Shown: positions 51,434 to 60,396, numbered from the stretch's first letter. The stretch: DNA of 64,000 bases from Brevibacterium jeotgali (GCF_900169175.1 NZ_FXZM01000013.1:1-64000); one strand, 5' to 3'. The notes: generated by a model from the letters alone, not told the origin. Translations and numbers: made by a program.

Positions 51434-53110
51434 ATGATGGGCAGGCTGTGGCATCGCGCTTATCTGTCCACTTCGCCTGAGACTCGACTGCGCGCTCAGC
51501 AACAACTGTTCTTCCTGATACTGGCGCCCGCATCGGTCATCTTCGCGATGTTCCGCCCTCACGTTCTGCAGGTGGAATTCTTCTGGATCGGCACTGGATC
51601 ACTCCTGCTCGCCAGTGCGGGAGCCTACGGCGCGGTACGTGGACCACGGCTGCGGTGGGCACAGTGCTGCTTGCCGCTGCTTGATCTGATGGCACTCGGT
51701 TTCACTCGGGCCTCCACACTTCCGGAGGGTGCCACGCTCTCCTTCGTGGCGTTCTTTCCGGCACTGTGGCTGGTGATCGAACTGCACCGGGTCGGAATGC
51801 TGCTCGCCGCTCTGGGGACAATCGGAGCAATCACCGTTCCGTCGGTCCTCTTGGCCGAGAACCCACTGGACCCGCTGACGATGCTGCGGAACCTGGTACT
51901 GCCCCTTGTCGTGGTCGTCGTTTCACAGGTGGTCGTGGACCTGTACCAACGCCTTGCTGCGAGCAAGGAGCGCGTCGAGCAGGAGTCCGCTCGTCACGTG
52001 ACCGCACGCGATGAGGCTCGGCGGTCGGCGCGCCTGCTGACCGCGGTGGGAGACAGCCTGAACGTCGGGGTCCTCGTCATGGACACCGACGGCAATGATC
52101 TGATGTGGAATCGAGCGCAACGGGTGATCCACGAATTGGTGTCTCCCCCGACGAACACCGATCGCACGGAGGCAGGACACCTCGTTTTCGCAGAGGATGG
52201 CTCGACTCCGCTGCCGACCGCCCTGCGACCGGCGTACAGAGCCGTGCATGGCGAGAGCTTCGACGATCAGATCATCATGGTGGGGCCGCCGGGCCCCGAA
52301 CAACGTGCTCTGTCGGTCAGCGCCCGAAAGGTGCACGACGACAGAGGAATCCCAGAGGGTTCAGTGGTCGTCTTCTATGACGTCACCGACCTGCGAGCCA
52401 TGGTCAGAGCCCGCGACGAGTTCATCGCCACGGTCTCCCACGAACTGCGTACGCCCTTGACCTCGATCATGGGTTACATCGATCTGGCGATCGAGGAGGT
52501 GGGCCCGATCGACGGGGAGGCCGAAGAGCCGCTCGCCGACTATCTGGCCGTCGTCGAGCGCAATGCCGAACAGATGCTCATCCTCGTCGAAGACCTCCTC
52601 GTCGAGCAGCAGGCCCGTGCGGGAAGACTTGTTCTGCATCGCCGGCAGGTACGACTGTCAGACTTGGCGTCCGTTGCAGTCCGCTCCATCGGACCGCAGG
52701 CATCGGCACAGCAGATCACCGTCGTCGACCGCACTGGTCCAACGAGCCCGGTGCTCGCGGATCACTCTCGGATCGGCCAGGTGCTCGACAATCTGTTGGC
52801 CAACGCTGTGAAGTACACTCAGCCCGGCGGGCGGGTGGACGTCAGGACTCACGAGACGGACACCACCGTGGAGTTCTGCGTCAGTGACAATGGCCGGGGT
52901 CTGACTGCCGATGACGTAGCCCGGATCTTCACACCGTTCTTCCGTTCCACCGCCCGGGGAACCCGCACCTCGGGACTCGGCCTGGGGCTGGCGGTCGCCA
53001 AGAGCATCATCGACGCGCACGGCGGCACGATCTCAGTCGACTCCACCCTCGGCGAAGGCACCACGTTCCGGGTAAGTCTGCCTCGTCCCACCGCAGGAGC
53101 CCTCGAATGA
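51434..53110 (+). CDS. membrane histidine kinase
   Basis: A 558-residue sensor kinase. The first 160 residues form five or six helices (FFLILAPASVIFAMF through LVLPLVVVVVSQVVVDLY), then come a coiled coil, a PAS-like domain (about residues 205-320), and the HisKA domain with SHELRTPL (His near 336). The HATPase has N (NLLANAVKY), G1 (DNGRGL) and G2 (GLGLGLAV) boxes. The start at 51434 has GAGGAGGG upstream. Its stop overlaps the glycosyltransferase start in ATGA, so signal and output are coupled. The receiver protein gene is convergent just beyond. Confidence 0.88.
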   Translation: MMGRLWHRAYLSTSPETRLRAQQQLFFLILAPASVIFAMFRPHVLQVEFFWIGTGSLLLASAGAYGAVRGPRLRWAQCCLPLLDLMALGFTRASTLPEGATLSFVAFFPALWLVIELHRVGMLLAALGTIGAITVPSVLLAENPLDPLTMLRNLVLPLVVVVVSQVVVDLYQRLAASKERVEQESARHVTARDEARRSARLLTAVGDSLNVGVLVMDTDGNDLMWNRAQRVIHELVSPPTNTDRTEAGHLVFAEDGSTPLPTALRPAYRAVHGESFDDQIIMVGPPGPEQRALSVSARKVHDDRGIPEGSVVVFYDVTDLRAMVRARDEFIATVSHELRTPLTSIMGYIDLAIEEVGPIDGEAEEPLADYLAVVERNAEQMLILVEDLLVEQQARAGRLVLHRRQVRLSDLASVAVRSIGPQASAQQITVVDRTGPTSPVLADHSRIGQVLDNLLANAVKYTQPGGRVDVRTHETDTTVEFCVSDNGRGLTADDVARIFTPFFRSTARGTRTSGLGLGLAVAKSIIDAHGGTISVDSTLGEGTTFRVSLPRPTAGALE

Positions 53111-54975
53111 CCGAACCGCGTCGCCGCTCGCCCCGGCAGGCGAGCAATCGGGCCGTGACGCCGCTGTCCTTGATCCTGTCGATCATCTACGGCTCGATCG
53201 CCGCCTTCGTCTTCTGCTTCTCGGGATCGTTCGGCACCTTCAGCCAGGCGCTCTGGCGCGATATCGCACTTCTGACAGTCACTGTCGCCGCGACGGCGTC
53301 CTTGACCTACATCTCCCTTCTCCTGATCGCCTATGGCCGACGAGCAGCCGTGGAAGGAGGCGATCCGAGTGAGTTCGAATGGCACCTCCTCGTGCCGTGC
53401 CGCGATGAGGAGAGCGTCATCGCAGCGACGGTGTCGGCAGCCCGCACGTCGTTCCCGAATGTCCACGTGTGGGTGATAGACGACGACAGCGAGGACAACA
53501 CGGCGCAGATCGTCCGGGGCCTCATGGACTTCGACGTCCGCGTCCACCTGATCTCTCGGGTCCGCCCTGCAGCGCGCACCGGCAAGGGAGACGCGCTCAA
53601 TACCGCATACGAGCAGGTAGCCGCCTACATCGATCAGGACTCGGCAGTTCGCGAGCGAGCCATCATAGGAGTCCTCGACGCAGACGGGTTCTTGTCCGAC
53701 AATGCGTTGGAGCTGCTTGCCGGACGCGACGGATTCGGCGATGAAGAGATCGGAGCCGCGCAGCTCGAGGTGTGGATGAAGAACCGGGGGGACCGCAAGC
53801 CACGGCCGCAGCACGGGTGGTGGCGCAACGCCCTGGGCCGCTATCTCATCCGCATGCAGGACATCGAGTTCCGAACCTCGAATTCGGCGATGCAGCTGCT
53901 GCGGGTGCAGACCGGCACGGTCGGCATGGGAGGCAACGGCCAGTTCACCCGGCTGACCGTCCTCGACGCGCTGGCTGAGCACTACGGCCAACCGTGGGGC
54001 AGAAAGCTCAGCGAGGACTATGAACTCGGCCTCAACATCCTCAGCCTCGGCTACCGAAACCACTACCTCCGCCAGGCCCACGTGTCCCAAGAGGCGCTGC
54101 CGTACTTCCGTCGACTGCTCACGCAGCGCACCCGGTGGGCGCAGGGCATCATGGAGTGCGCCTCGAACCTCCCGACGCTGAGGCGCAGCGGCACCCTGTC
54201 ACCGACCGGATTCCTGGAGATCCACTACTTCATGGCGCAGCCGTGGATCATGATGCTGAACCTCGTGCTGATCCCGACACTTCTCGCGCTGGCAGTCCTC
54301 GACGGATCTCCAGGCTTCCTCACCGACACGGCGACGACCCTCGTAGCCCTCGCAGGCCTCGTGTTCCTGGTGCTCCCCTACGCCCTATGGGGCCCACTCT
54401 ACCGCCGCTGGGGTCCGGAGCGCCGGATCGGATTCCTGTCCGCCGTCGGGCTCGGACTGGGCTACTTGGTATACGTCTACTTCACCTACCTGTACTACCC
54501 ACGGGCGATCCTTCGGATGGTCACCGGACGAACCGGCTGGGCGAAGACGCGACGGAACGCCGACGACCTCCAGCCCGCGCGCCTGCCCGTCCCGACCCTG
54601 GAACACCTGCCGCTGCTCGACGTCCGCGAACTGGCCGAACTCGCCGCCGAGCTGGAAGGGCACGACGAGTACGCCCTCGAAGTGGTCTCGGCCTACGCCC
54701 TCATGTGGCCCACACGTCTGGACAACCTCGCAGCCGCAGTAGCGGCCGAGGACTCGCTGCGGGCTCGCGATGCCGTCGGCAGCATTCGCGTCTCCTCGAC
54801 CATGATCGGCGCTCACCGCCTCCCGGCCGCCGCAGAGGCTTTCGCGGAGCTGATCGACGAAGGTGATTTCGACGCCGGCAGGCGCGCACTCGACCCCGTG
54901 AGCTCGATCGGCGGCGAGACCATCGCGGAGATCCGCAGACGATTCTCCGACGATCTGCCCACCGGCCGACACTGA
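53107..54975 (+). CDS. membrane glycosyltransferase family 2, with extra C-terminal domain
   Basis: A 622-residue processive-type GT2 enzyme. Two helices precede the catalytic domain (PCRDEESVIAATVSAA..., VWVIDDDSEDN, VLDADGFLSD, then EDYELG and QRTRWAQG). Four or more helices follow, as in cellulose/hyaluronan-type synthases. Beyond about residue 490 is an unusual 130-residue hydrophilic tail rich in Leu/Ala/Asp/Glu (LPLLDVRELAELAAELEGHDEY). The product is probably an extracellular polysaccharide. The gene is coupled to the kinase. Confidence 0.85.
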   Translation: MTEPRRRSPRQASNRAVTPLSLILSIIYGSIAAFVFCFSGSFGTFSQALWRDIALLTVTVAATASLTYISLLLIAYGRRAAVEGGDPSEFEWHLLVPCRDEESVIAATVSAARTSFPNVHVWVIDDDSEDNTAQIVRGLMDFDVRVHLISRVRPAARTGKGDALNTAYEQVAAYIDQDSAVRERAIIGVLDADGFLSDNALELLAGRDGFGDEEIGAAQLEVWMKNRGDRKPRPQHGWWRNALGRYLIRMQDIEFRTSNSAMQLLRVQTGTVGMGGNGQFTRLTVLDALAEHYGQPWGRKLSEDYELGLNILSLGYRNHYLRQAHVSQEALPYFRRLLTQRTRWAQGIMECASNLPTLRRSGTLSPTGFLEIHYFMAQPWIMMLNLVLIPTLLALAVLDGSPGFLTDTATTLVALAGLVFLVLPYALWGPLYRRWGPERRIGFLSAVGLGLGYLVYVYFTYLYYPRAILRMVTGRTGWAKTRRNADDLQPARLPVPTLEHLPLLDVRELAELAAELEGHDEYALEVVSAYALMWPTRLDNLAAAVAAEDSLRARDAVGSIRVSSTMIGAHRLPAAAEAFAELIDEGDFDAGRRALDPVSSIGGETIAEIRRRFSDDLPTGRH

Positions 54976-54981
54976 CTCACG

Positions 54982-55380
54982 TCAGTCCTCAGGATTCGCA
55001 TCCGGCCCTGCAGGCGACGCGAGCACCTCCTGCAGGGCCGCCCGCAGGGCTCTGGGACGGAATGGCTTGGTCAAATACGCATCAGCGCCGGCCGTCAGTC
55101 CGGCGGCGCGATCAGCGTCGGTCGAGCGAGCACTGATCATCACGATGTGGCCGTCGAAGGAGCCCCGCAGTCGTCGGACGACTTCGTAGCCGTCGACATC
55201 CGGCAGACCCACATCAACGGTTATCACCCTCGCCGTCATCGTGTCGGCCCGCTCGAGCCCTTCAGCCCCGGTCGTCGCTGACTCAACGGTGAATCCGCTC
55301 TGCTGCAGCACGACTTCCAGCAGCCGACGGATGTCGTCGTCGTCCTCGATGATCAGCGCACTACCCGATGGTTTCACCAC
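54982..55380 (-). CDS. stand-alone response regulator receiver protein
   Basis: A 132-residue CheY-like receiver with no output domain. The phospho-acceptor Asp is in VITVDVGLPDVDGYE, the acidic pair in LIIEDDDD, and the Lys in YLTKPFRPRAL. GTG 55380 (or 55377) is used, with GGGGAGG upstream. It lies 6 bases from the glycosyltransferase stop on the opposite strand, next to the kinase operon. It is a natural partner of that kinase. Confidence 0.88.
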   Translation of the reverse strand: MVKPSGSALIIEDDDDIRRLLEVVLQQSGFTVESATTGAEGLERADTMTARVITVDVGLPDVDGYEVVRRLRGSFDGHIVMISARSTDADRAAGLTAGADAYLTKPFRPRALRAALQEVLASPAGPDANPED

Positions 55381-55597
55381 CAGCGCCTCCCCCTGGCTCC
55401 ACACCCCGCGTCGTCTCCACCACGCCTCATGAATAGTTCGAAACCCACACTACGCGGCACTCGGATCATGCTTCCACCACTGACGCTACCCGTCGTGTCC
55501 TTCACGCCGAAGGGCATTCATGACGCGACCGAACGGCTTCACAGGCATGCAGTGAGCAGACTGAACGGAACGTGACGCAGGTCGCTACTGTAGCGGT

Positions 55598-56173
55598 ATG
55601 CGCTATCCCTATGAAGACATCGAGAACGTTCCCGACGACATCCGCGAGCAGATCCTCGCCGTGGCGGAGAAGAGCGGGTTCGTCCCCAACGTCTTCCTGG
55701 GCCTGGCCCGGAGGCCCGCGGAGTTCCGCGCATTCTTCGCCTACTACGACGCGCTCATGGACAAGGAGACCGGCAGCCTCACGAAGGCGGACCGGGAGAT
55801 GATCGTGACGACGACCTCGGCGGCCAACGGCTGCCTGTACTGCGTCGTCGCCCACGGAGCGGTCCTGCGGATCCTGTCGAAGGACCCGTACGTCGCAGAC
55901 CAGGTCGCGGTCGACCATCGGCACGCGGACATCACCGACCGGCAGCGGGCGATGCTCGACTTCGCGATGAAGGTGACCCGGGAGCCCGCGGCCGTCGACG
56001 ACGCGGATCATGACGCACTCGCCGCGCACGGGTTCGACGATGAGGACGCGTGGGACATCGCCGCGATCACCGCGTTCTTCGGCCTCTCGAACCGGATGGC
56101 ACTGGTGGGCGGGATGCAGCCCAACCCCGAGTTCTATCTCATGGGCCGTGTGCCGCGGGAGAAGAAGGGGTGA
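55598..56173 (+). CDS. peroxidase-related enzyme, AhpD/carboxymuconolactone-decarboxylase fold
   Basis: A 191-residue all-helical protein with the AhpD-like active-site motif ANGCLYCVVAHGAV (CxxC near residues 79-82 with a downstream His). The family includes alkyl-hydroperoxide reductase partners and unknown peroxidase-related enzymes. The start YPYEDIENVPDDI and the C-terminus NRMALVGGMQPNPEFYLMGR fit the latter. It is convergent with a membrane protein gene, 1 base apart. Confidence 0.85.
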   Translation: MRYPYEDIENVPDDIREQILAVAEKSGFVPNVFLGLARRPAEFRAFFAYYDALMDKETGSLTKADREMIVTTTSAANGCLYCVVAHGAVLRILSKDPYVADQVAVDHRHADITDRQRAMLDFAMKVTREPAAVDDADHDALAAHGFDDEDAWDIAAITAFFGLSNRMALVGGMQPNPEFYLMGRVPREKKG

Positions 56174-56174
56174 G

Positions 56175-56720
56175 TCACCACGGCAGGCCCTCGCTGCGGT
56201 AGAACACGACGATCGACGCCGCTGCGAACACCAGCAGCGTGACCCCCATGACGGGCCCCACCAAGCGGCTCGAGACGACGTCGTCGCGCGACAGGCGCGG
56301 AATGAGGGCGGCCAGGGCCAGCGCTTGAACGATCCCGAGGACGATCAGCGACCAGTCCCGCAGCAGGAACGCCAGCGGCATGAAGTGCAGGGCGACGACG
56401 AAGGCGACCCACCACGCGATCCACCGGGACTTCCCGCGCCTCCACAGGACGAACGCGCCGGCGGCCGCAAGTACGACCTCGGCGAGGGTGAGCACTCCGA
56501 ACCACGCGTAGAACCCTTCCAGCGCGGACGGTTCCCTCCAGCGCTGGCCCACCGCGTAGCCGAACACGCCTGCAACGGCGACGCCGAGGACGGATCCCGC
56601 CCCCAGCCACCAGCGCCAGCGAGGTAGCGGATCCTCCTGCGCCCAGCCGAGCCACACGACTGCCATGAGACCGAACCACGCGATGGTGAAGGCGTGGTCG
56701 CGGACGAATTCCGTGAGCAT
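56175..56720 (-). CDS. membrane protein of unknown function
   Basis: The 181-residue protein has five or six predicted membrane segments (FTIAWFGLMAVVWLGWA, WWLGAGSVLGVAVAGVFGYA, WFGVLTLAEVVLAAAGAFVLW, WIAWWVAFVVALHFMPLAFLL and others). No family is recognised. It is rich in Trp. The start at 56720 is the first in-frame ATG after the gap before the cstA gene, and the neighbouring gene is divergent. Confidence 0.65.
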   Translation of the reverse strand: MLTEFVRDHAFTIAWFGLMAVVWLGWAQEDPLPRWRWWLGAGSVLGVAVAGVFGYAVGQRWREPSALEGFYAWFGVLTLAEVVLAAAGAFVLWRRGKSRWIAWWVAFVVALHFMPLAFLLRDWSLIVLGIVQALALAALIPRLSRDDVVSSRLVGPVMGVTLLVFAAASIVVFYRSEGLPW

Positions 56721-56804
56721 GAGCGGACTCCTCTACCGAAGCGTGGCCACAGAGTATTGGACGAGGTGCACACAGCAAGCCCACCACCGCTCACACCGCT
56801 CGCC

Positions 56805-56840
56805 AAGCGCTTTCACATGAAACGATGAGGTAGGTAGACT
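56805..56840 (+). promoter_or_regulatory. possible promoter and operator of the cstA operon
   Basis: AAGCGCTT at 56805-56812 and the dyad TTTCACATGAAA at 56811-56822 lie just upstream of TAGACT at 56835-56840, a plausible -10 of TANNNT type. AAGCGCTT is the core of many LacI/CcpA-like operators. The region is about 70-100 bases before the cstA start. Confidence 0.35.
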
Positions 56841-56906
56841 GCCGCAGTAACTCGCTTTGACAACAAGAATGTCTGTGCAACGACGCAGCGACGAAAGGCA
56901 CACTCG

Positions 56907-58634
56907 ATGAGTCCCGTCCTCCTCATGGCGATCGGTCTCGCGATCCTGGCACTCGGGTACTTCGTCTACTCGAAGTACCTCGCGAACCGCGTGTACCAGC
57001 TGAATGACAGCTTCCAGACCCCCGCGCACGAACTGCGCGACGGGGTCGACTACGTCCCCACCAACAAGTTCATCCTCTGGGGACACCACTTCACCTCGGT
57101 CGCAGGCGCCGCCCCCATCGTGGGCCCCGCCGTCGCCCTCATCTGGGGCTGGGTCCCGGCGTTCCTCTGGGTCACGATCGGCACCGTCTTCTTCGCCGGG
57201 ATGCATGACTTCGGCGCTCTGTGGGCCTCCGTGCGGAACAAGGGGCAGTCGATCGGTTCGCTGTCCGGCCGCTACATCGGCAAGCGCGGAGCGGGCCTGT
57301 TCCTCATCGTGATCTTCATCCTCCTCCTCATGGTGATCGCTGCGTTCTCCGTGGTCATCACCAACCTCCTCATCTCGACCCCCTCCGCGGTCATCCCGAC
57401 GTGGGGCGCGATCGGCGTCGCACTGCTGGTCGGTGTGGCGGTCTACCGCCTGCGCATGCCGCTCGTGCCCGTCACCATCGTGGGCGTCGTGGCCCTCTAC
57501 GCGCTCATCGTGCTGGGCGACGCGGTTCCCGTCATCATCCCGGAGAACTTCCTCGGCATGACGCCGACGGTCTTCTGGATCCTCACCCTCTTCATCTACG
57601 GCGCGTTCGCGTCGCTGCTGCCGGTGTGGGTGCTCCTCCAGCCGCGTGACTACATCAACGGCGTGCAGCTCTTCATCGGGCTGATCCTCCTCTACGGCGC
57701 AGTCGTCATCGGCATGTTCGTCTCCGACGGTGCGCACGAGATCGTGGCTCCCGCCTTCAACATGAACGTTCCGGACGGCACACCCAGCATCATTCCGCTG
57801 CTGTTCGTCACGATCGCCTGCGGTGCGATCTCCGGCTTCCACGGCATGGTCTCCTCCGGCACCAGCTCGAAGCAGCTGGACAAGGAGACCGATTCGCGGT
57901 TCGTCGGCTACTTCGGTGCGGTGGGCGAAGGCCTGCTGGCACTCGGCACCATCATCGCGATCTCTGCCGGCCTGCGCACCGTCGCAGAGTGGGAAGAGCT
58001 CTACAGCGCCTTCGGCGAAGCCGGCGTCCAGTCGTTCGTCCAGGGCGGCGGCATGCTCATGGAGGCCGGTCTCGGCCTGCCTGCGTCGCTGAGCGCCACT
58101 GTGCTCGCGACGATGGCTGTGCTGTTCGCAGCGACATCCCTGGACACAGGGTTCCGCCTCATGCGGTTCGTCGTCCAGGAGATGGGCGAGCGCGTCAATC
58201 TCAAGGTCGGCAAGTACGCCGCGACCGGCGTCGTCCTCGTGCTCGGCATGGGCCTCACGTTCTCGCAGGGACTGGGCGGTGAAGGCGGCCTGCGCATCTG
58301 GCCGCTCTTCGGCACGACCAACCAGTTGATGGCGTCGCTCACGCTCATGATCCTGGCGGTCATGCTGATCCGGAAACGGCGCAATCCGTGGCCGGCACTC
58401 ATCCCGCTGGCGCTCGTGTTCACGATGTCCTTCTGGGCCGCGATCGAACAGCTCTTCAGCTTCGCGGCTCCCGGGAGCCAGGACTGGCTGCTGTTCGTCA
58501 TCGACTGCATCATCATCGTGAGCAGCGTGTTCGTGGCGATCGAAGGCATCCGAGCGATCATCCGGGCGACCAAGGAGCCTCCGGAGGCCGCCGATGAGGA
58601 CGAGAAGCTCATCGCGGTGCGCGAAGAGGTCTGA
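56907..58634 (+). CDS. cstA: carbon starvation protein CstA family
   Basis: A 575-residue membrane protein with about 15 helices. CstA imports peptides or pyruvate during carbon limitation. The conserved start is LAILALGYFVYSKYLANRVYQ, and FILWGHHFTSVAGAAPIVGP, the central signature, is present in full, as is GFHGMVSSGTSSKQLDKE. GACGAAAGG precedes the ATG. The cory-CC-star and ArsA-like genes follow in the same operon, 3 bases apart. Confidence 0.93.
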   Translation: MSPVLLMAIGLAILALGYFVYSKYLANRVYQLNDSFQTPAHELRDGVDYVPTNKFILWGHHFTSVAGAAPIVGPAVALIWGWVPAFLWVTIGTVFFAGMHDFGALWASVRNKGQSIGSLSGRYIGKRGAGLFLIVIFILLLMVIAAFSVVITNLLISTPSAVIPTWGAIGVALLVGVAVYRLRMPLVPVTIVGVVALYALIVLGDAVPVIIPENFLGMTPTVFWILTLFIYGAFASLLPVWVLLQPRDYINGVQLFIGLILLYGAVVIGMFVSDGAHEIVAPAFNMNVPDGTPSIIPLLFVTIACGAISGFHGMVSSGTSSKQLDKETDSRFVGYFGAVGEGLLALGTIIAISAGLRTVAEWEELYSAFGEAGVQSFVQGGGMLMEAGLGLPASLSATVLATMAVLFAATSLDTGFRLMRFVVQEMGERVNLKVGKYAATGVVLVLGMGLTFSQGLGGEGGLRIWPLFGTTNQLMASLTLMILAVMLIRKRRNPWPALIPLALVFTMSFWAAIEQLFSFAAPGSQDWLLFVIDCIIIVSSVFVAIEGIRAIIRATKEPPEAADEDEKLIAVREEV

Positions 58635-58637
58635 CCT

Positions 58638-58943
58638 GTGACCGACTCCACCGGTTCGAACGCGGCCCAGCCCTGGGTGAGGGATCTCGCCCAGGGCTGG
58701 GCCGCGTTCCGTGACGGCCTGGAAGAGTTCTACAAGGGTCCGTACCGGCAGATGTTCGCCCGAGAGAAGCGCGACGAGGACGACTTCTTCACGCTCATCG
58801 TCCTGGGTGAGGCCCTGGGCGTCCCCGATCCTGCCGCCTACTACACGGCGGAGTTCCTCCCCAGCCTCTACCAGGACTTCCATGCATGGCACCGGCGCAT
58901 GGGCATGCCGGACTCGCCTCTGGACCACATCGCATGCTGCTGA
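58638..58943 (+). CDS. cory-CC-star protein
   Basis: A 101-residue protein matching the family named for its ending in Cys-Cys and then the stop. It begins SNAAQPWVRDLAQGWAAF, has EDDFFTLIVLGEALGVPDPA in the middle and ends HRRMGMPDSPLDHIACC. There is no signal or membrane segment. The start is GTG, 3 bases after cstA. The last 10 bases overlap the ArsA-like gene start (ATGCTGCTGA), so the two Cys codons and the stop lie within the overlap. The function is unknown; the gene order suggests a link to CstA and the ATPase. Confidence 0.85.
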   Translation: MTDSTGSNAAQPWVRDLAQGWAAFRDGLEEFYKGPYRQMFAREKRDEDDFFTLIVLGEALGVPDPAAYYTAEFLPSLYQDFHAWHRRMGMPDSPLDHIACC

Positions 58944-59917
58944 GCGCCATCGGCGGACTCCGGGTCGTCTTCGTCGGAGGAAAGGGCGGGGTCGGCAAGA
59001 CGACCGTCGCCTCCACTGCGGCTGTCGCCCGAGCGCTCGAAGGCGCTCGGGTGCTCGTCGTCTCCACGGACCCCGCCCACAACCTGGGGCACCTGTGGGA
59101 CCGTGAGGTCGGCGATGATCCCGTGCGGCTGGCGACCTTCACCGAGGATGCGTCCGCCGGCGGCGTCGTCGATGGGATGGAGATCGACCCGCGGGCCACT
59201 TTGGATCGGCACCTCGCCTCCGTCGAGCGGACGATGCGACGCATGCTGCCCGAACGCATGCGCCCTCACGCGGAGCGTCACCTCGAGATGGCGCGCGAGG
59301 CCCCGGGCAGCTTCGAGGCAGCCGTACTCGAACGCGTGGCCGACGCCGCCGCACTGGGCATGGACGCGTACGATCTGGTCGTCTTCGACACCGCGCCGTC
59401 CGGCCACACCCTCAGACTCCTCTCCCTGCCGGGCCAGCTCACCACCTGGACGGAATCACTGCTGAAGAACCGTGACCGCTCCGAGCGGTACGCGTCGGCG
59501 ATGCGCAGCATCGCGGGCACGAAGGGCGATGACCCCGCGTCCGCGGCGGATGCGGAGCTGCGTCGCACCCTCATCCGGCGCAGAGACCGATTCGAGAACC
59601 TGCGCGCGGTCGTGACGGATCGTGCGCGCACGGGCTTCCTCATCGTCTTCACTCCGGAACGGATGCCGGTGGCGGAGACGCTCGAGCTTGCCGATTCGCT
59701 CACGGATCTCCGGGTCCCCCTCGCAGCGCTCGTCGCCAACCGCCGTTCGCCCGCGGACGCAGGCGAGCTGCTGCGGGCACGGCGTGACGTCGAGGAGCCG
59801 CAGGTGGACCGGGTGAAGGTCGCGCTGCCCCACGTTCCGCTGACCGAGCTGCCCCTGGTCTCCGGCGAGCTGGTGGGCCACGACGCGCTCGTCGACTTCG
59901 CCCGGCGCCTGACCTGA
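58934..59917 (+). CDS. ArsA/Get3 family ATPase
   Basis: A 327-residue P-loop ATPase of the ArsA/Get3 type. The deviant Walker A is FVGGKGGVGKTTVA near residues 12-24, then STDPAHNLGHLWD (switch I-like) and VFDTAPSGHTLRLLSLP (the switch II/DTAP motif). It has one ATPase domain only, like Get3 or half of ArsA. No arsenic genes are nearby, and the metal-binding Cys of ArsA are not seen. ATG 58934 is within the cory-CC-star gene. A membrane-targeting or chaperone role for the operon partners is an inference. Confidence 0.85.
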   Translation: MLLSAIGGLRVVFVGGKGGVGKTTVASTAAVARALEGARVLVVSTDPAHNLGHLWDREVGDDPVRLATFTEDASAGGVVDGMEIDPRATLDRHLASVERTMRRMLPERMRPHAERHLEMAREAPGSFEAAVLERVADAAALGMDAYDLVVFDTAPSGHTLRLLSLPGQLTTWTESLLKNRDRSERYASAMRSIAGTKGDDPASAADAELRRTLIRRRDRFENLRAVVTDRARTGFLIVFTPERMPVAETLELADSLTDLRVPLAALVANRRSPADAGELLRARRDVEEPQVDRVKVALPHVPLTELPLVSGELVGHDALVDFARRLT

Positions 59918-59920
59918 TCC

Positions 59921-60346
59921 TCACCGGCCTCGCCGGAGGGCACGCACCCAGTTCCTGCACGGCATGACGGTCCCCCGCCGCACTCCGGCGCACGGCGGCA
60001 TGACGTCAGGGGGCCCACCCTCGATACAGATCTCACCCCCTGACGGGTCCTCGACCCACCGCTCCTTGGACCACAGCGCGAACGCCGGCTCGTAGGCGTT
60101 GAGGAAGATCTCGCAGTCACAGCAGCACGCGCCCAAACGCGAGAGCCGTTTGATGATCGCGGTCGAGCGAGGCGCGGACGCGTCCCGGTACTGCAGGGTG
60201 AAGCGGTGGGTGTTGTCGTAGCCGAAGCTGCGCAGCTGACGGTCGACGAAGCAGACGAGGCACTCCCCCAGGTCAGGGGTCATGAGCGCCAGTGCGGCTT
60301 CCCGGACGATGCGTTCCGCCTCCGCGGATTTCGTGTTCGCTTTCAT
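59921..60346 (-). CDS. DUF2695 family protein
   Basis: A 141-residue, cysteine-containing protein. It starts MKANTKSAEAERIVREAAL and has ECLVCFVDRQL and a cluster LGACCCDCEIFLNAY, followed by a basic C-terminus. The Cys clusters suggest metal binding. DUF2695 has no known function. The ATG at 60344-60346 fits the N-terminus of the family better than the longer frame. It is convergent with the ArsA-like gene, 3 bases apart. Confidence 0.72.
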   Translation of the reverse strand: MKANTKSAEAERIVREAALALMTPDLGECLVCFVDRQLRSFGYDNTHRFTLQYRDASAPRSTAIIKRLSRLGACCCDCEIFLNAYEPAFALWSKERWVEDPSGGEICIEGGPPDVMPPCAGVRRGTVMPCRNWVRALRRGR

Positions 60347-60374
60347 AACCGAACACTCGCACGAGCCACGGACA

Positions 60375-60396
60375 CGGAAACGGAAACGGAAACGAC
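60375..60396. repeat. hexamer repeat CGGAAA
   Basis: CGGAAA occurs three times in tandem in the 240-base gap between the DUF2695 gene and the SurA-like gene. No other feature is clear there. Confidence 0.5.

Noticed and set aside
56733..58928. 731-residue minus-strand open frame over cstA
   Set aside because: It is extremely rich in His, Asp, Glu and Arg and mirrors the CstA codons. It is an antisense shadow of a high-GC gene.
58934..59917. Arsenic-resistance function for the ArsA-like ATPase
   Set aside because: No arsB, arsC or arsR genes are nearby, the ArsA metal-binding cysteines are not visible, and the operon partners point elsewhere.
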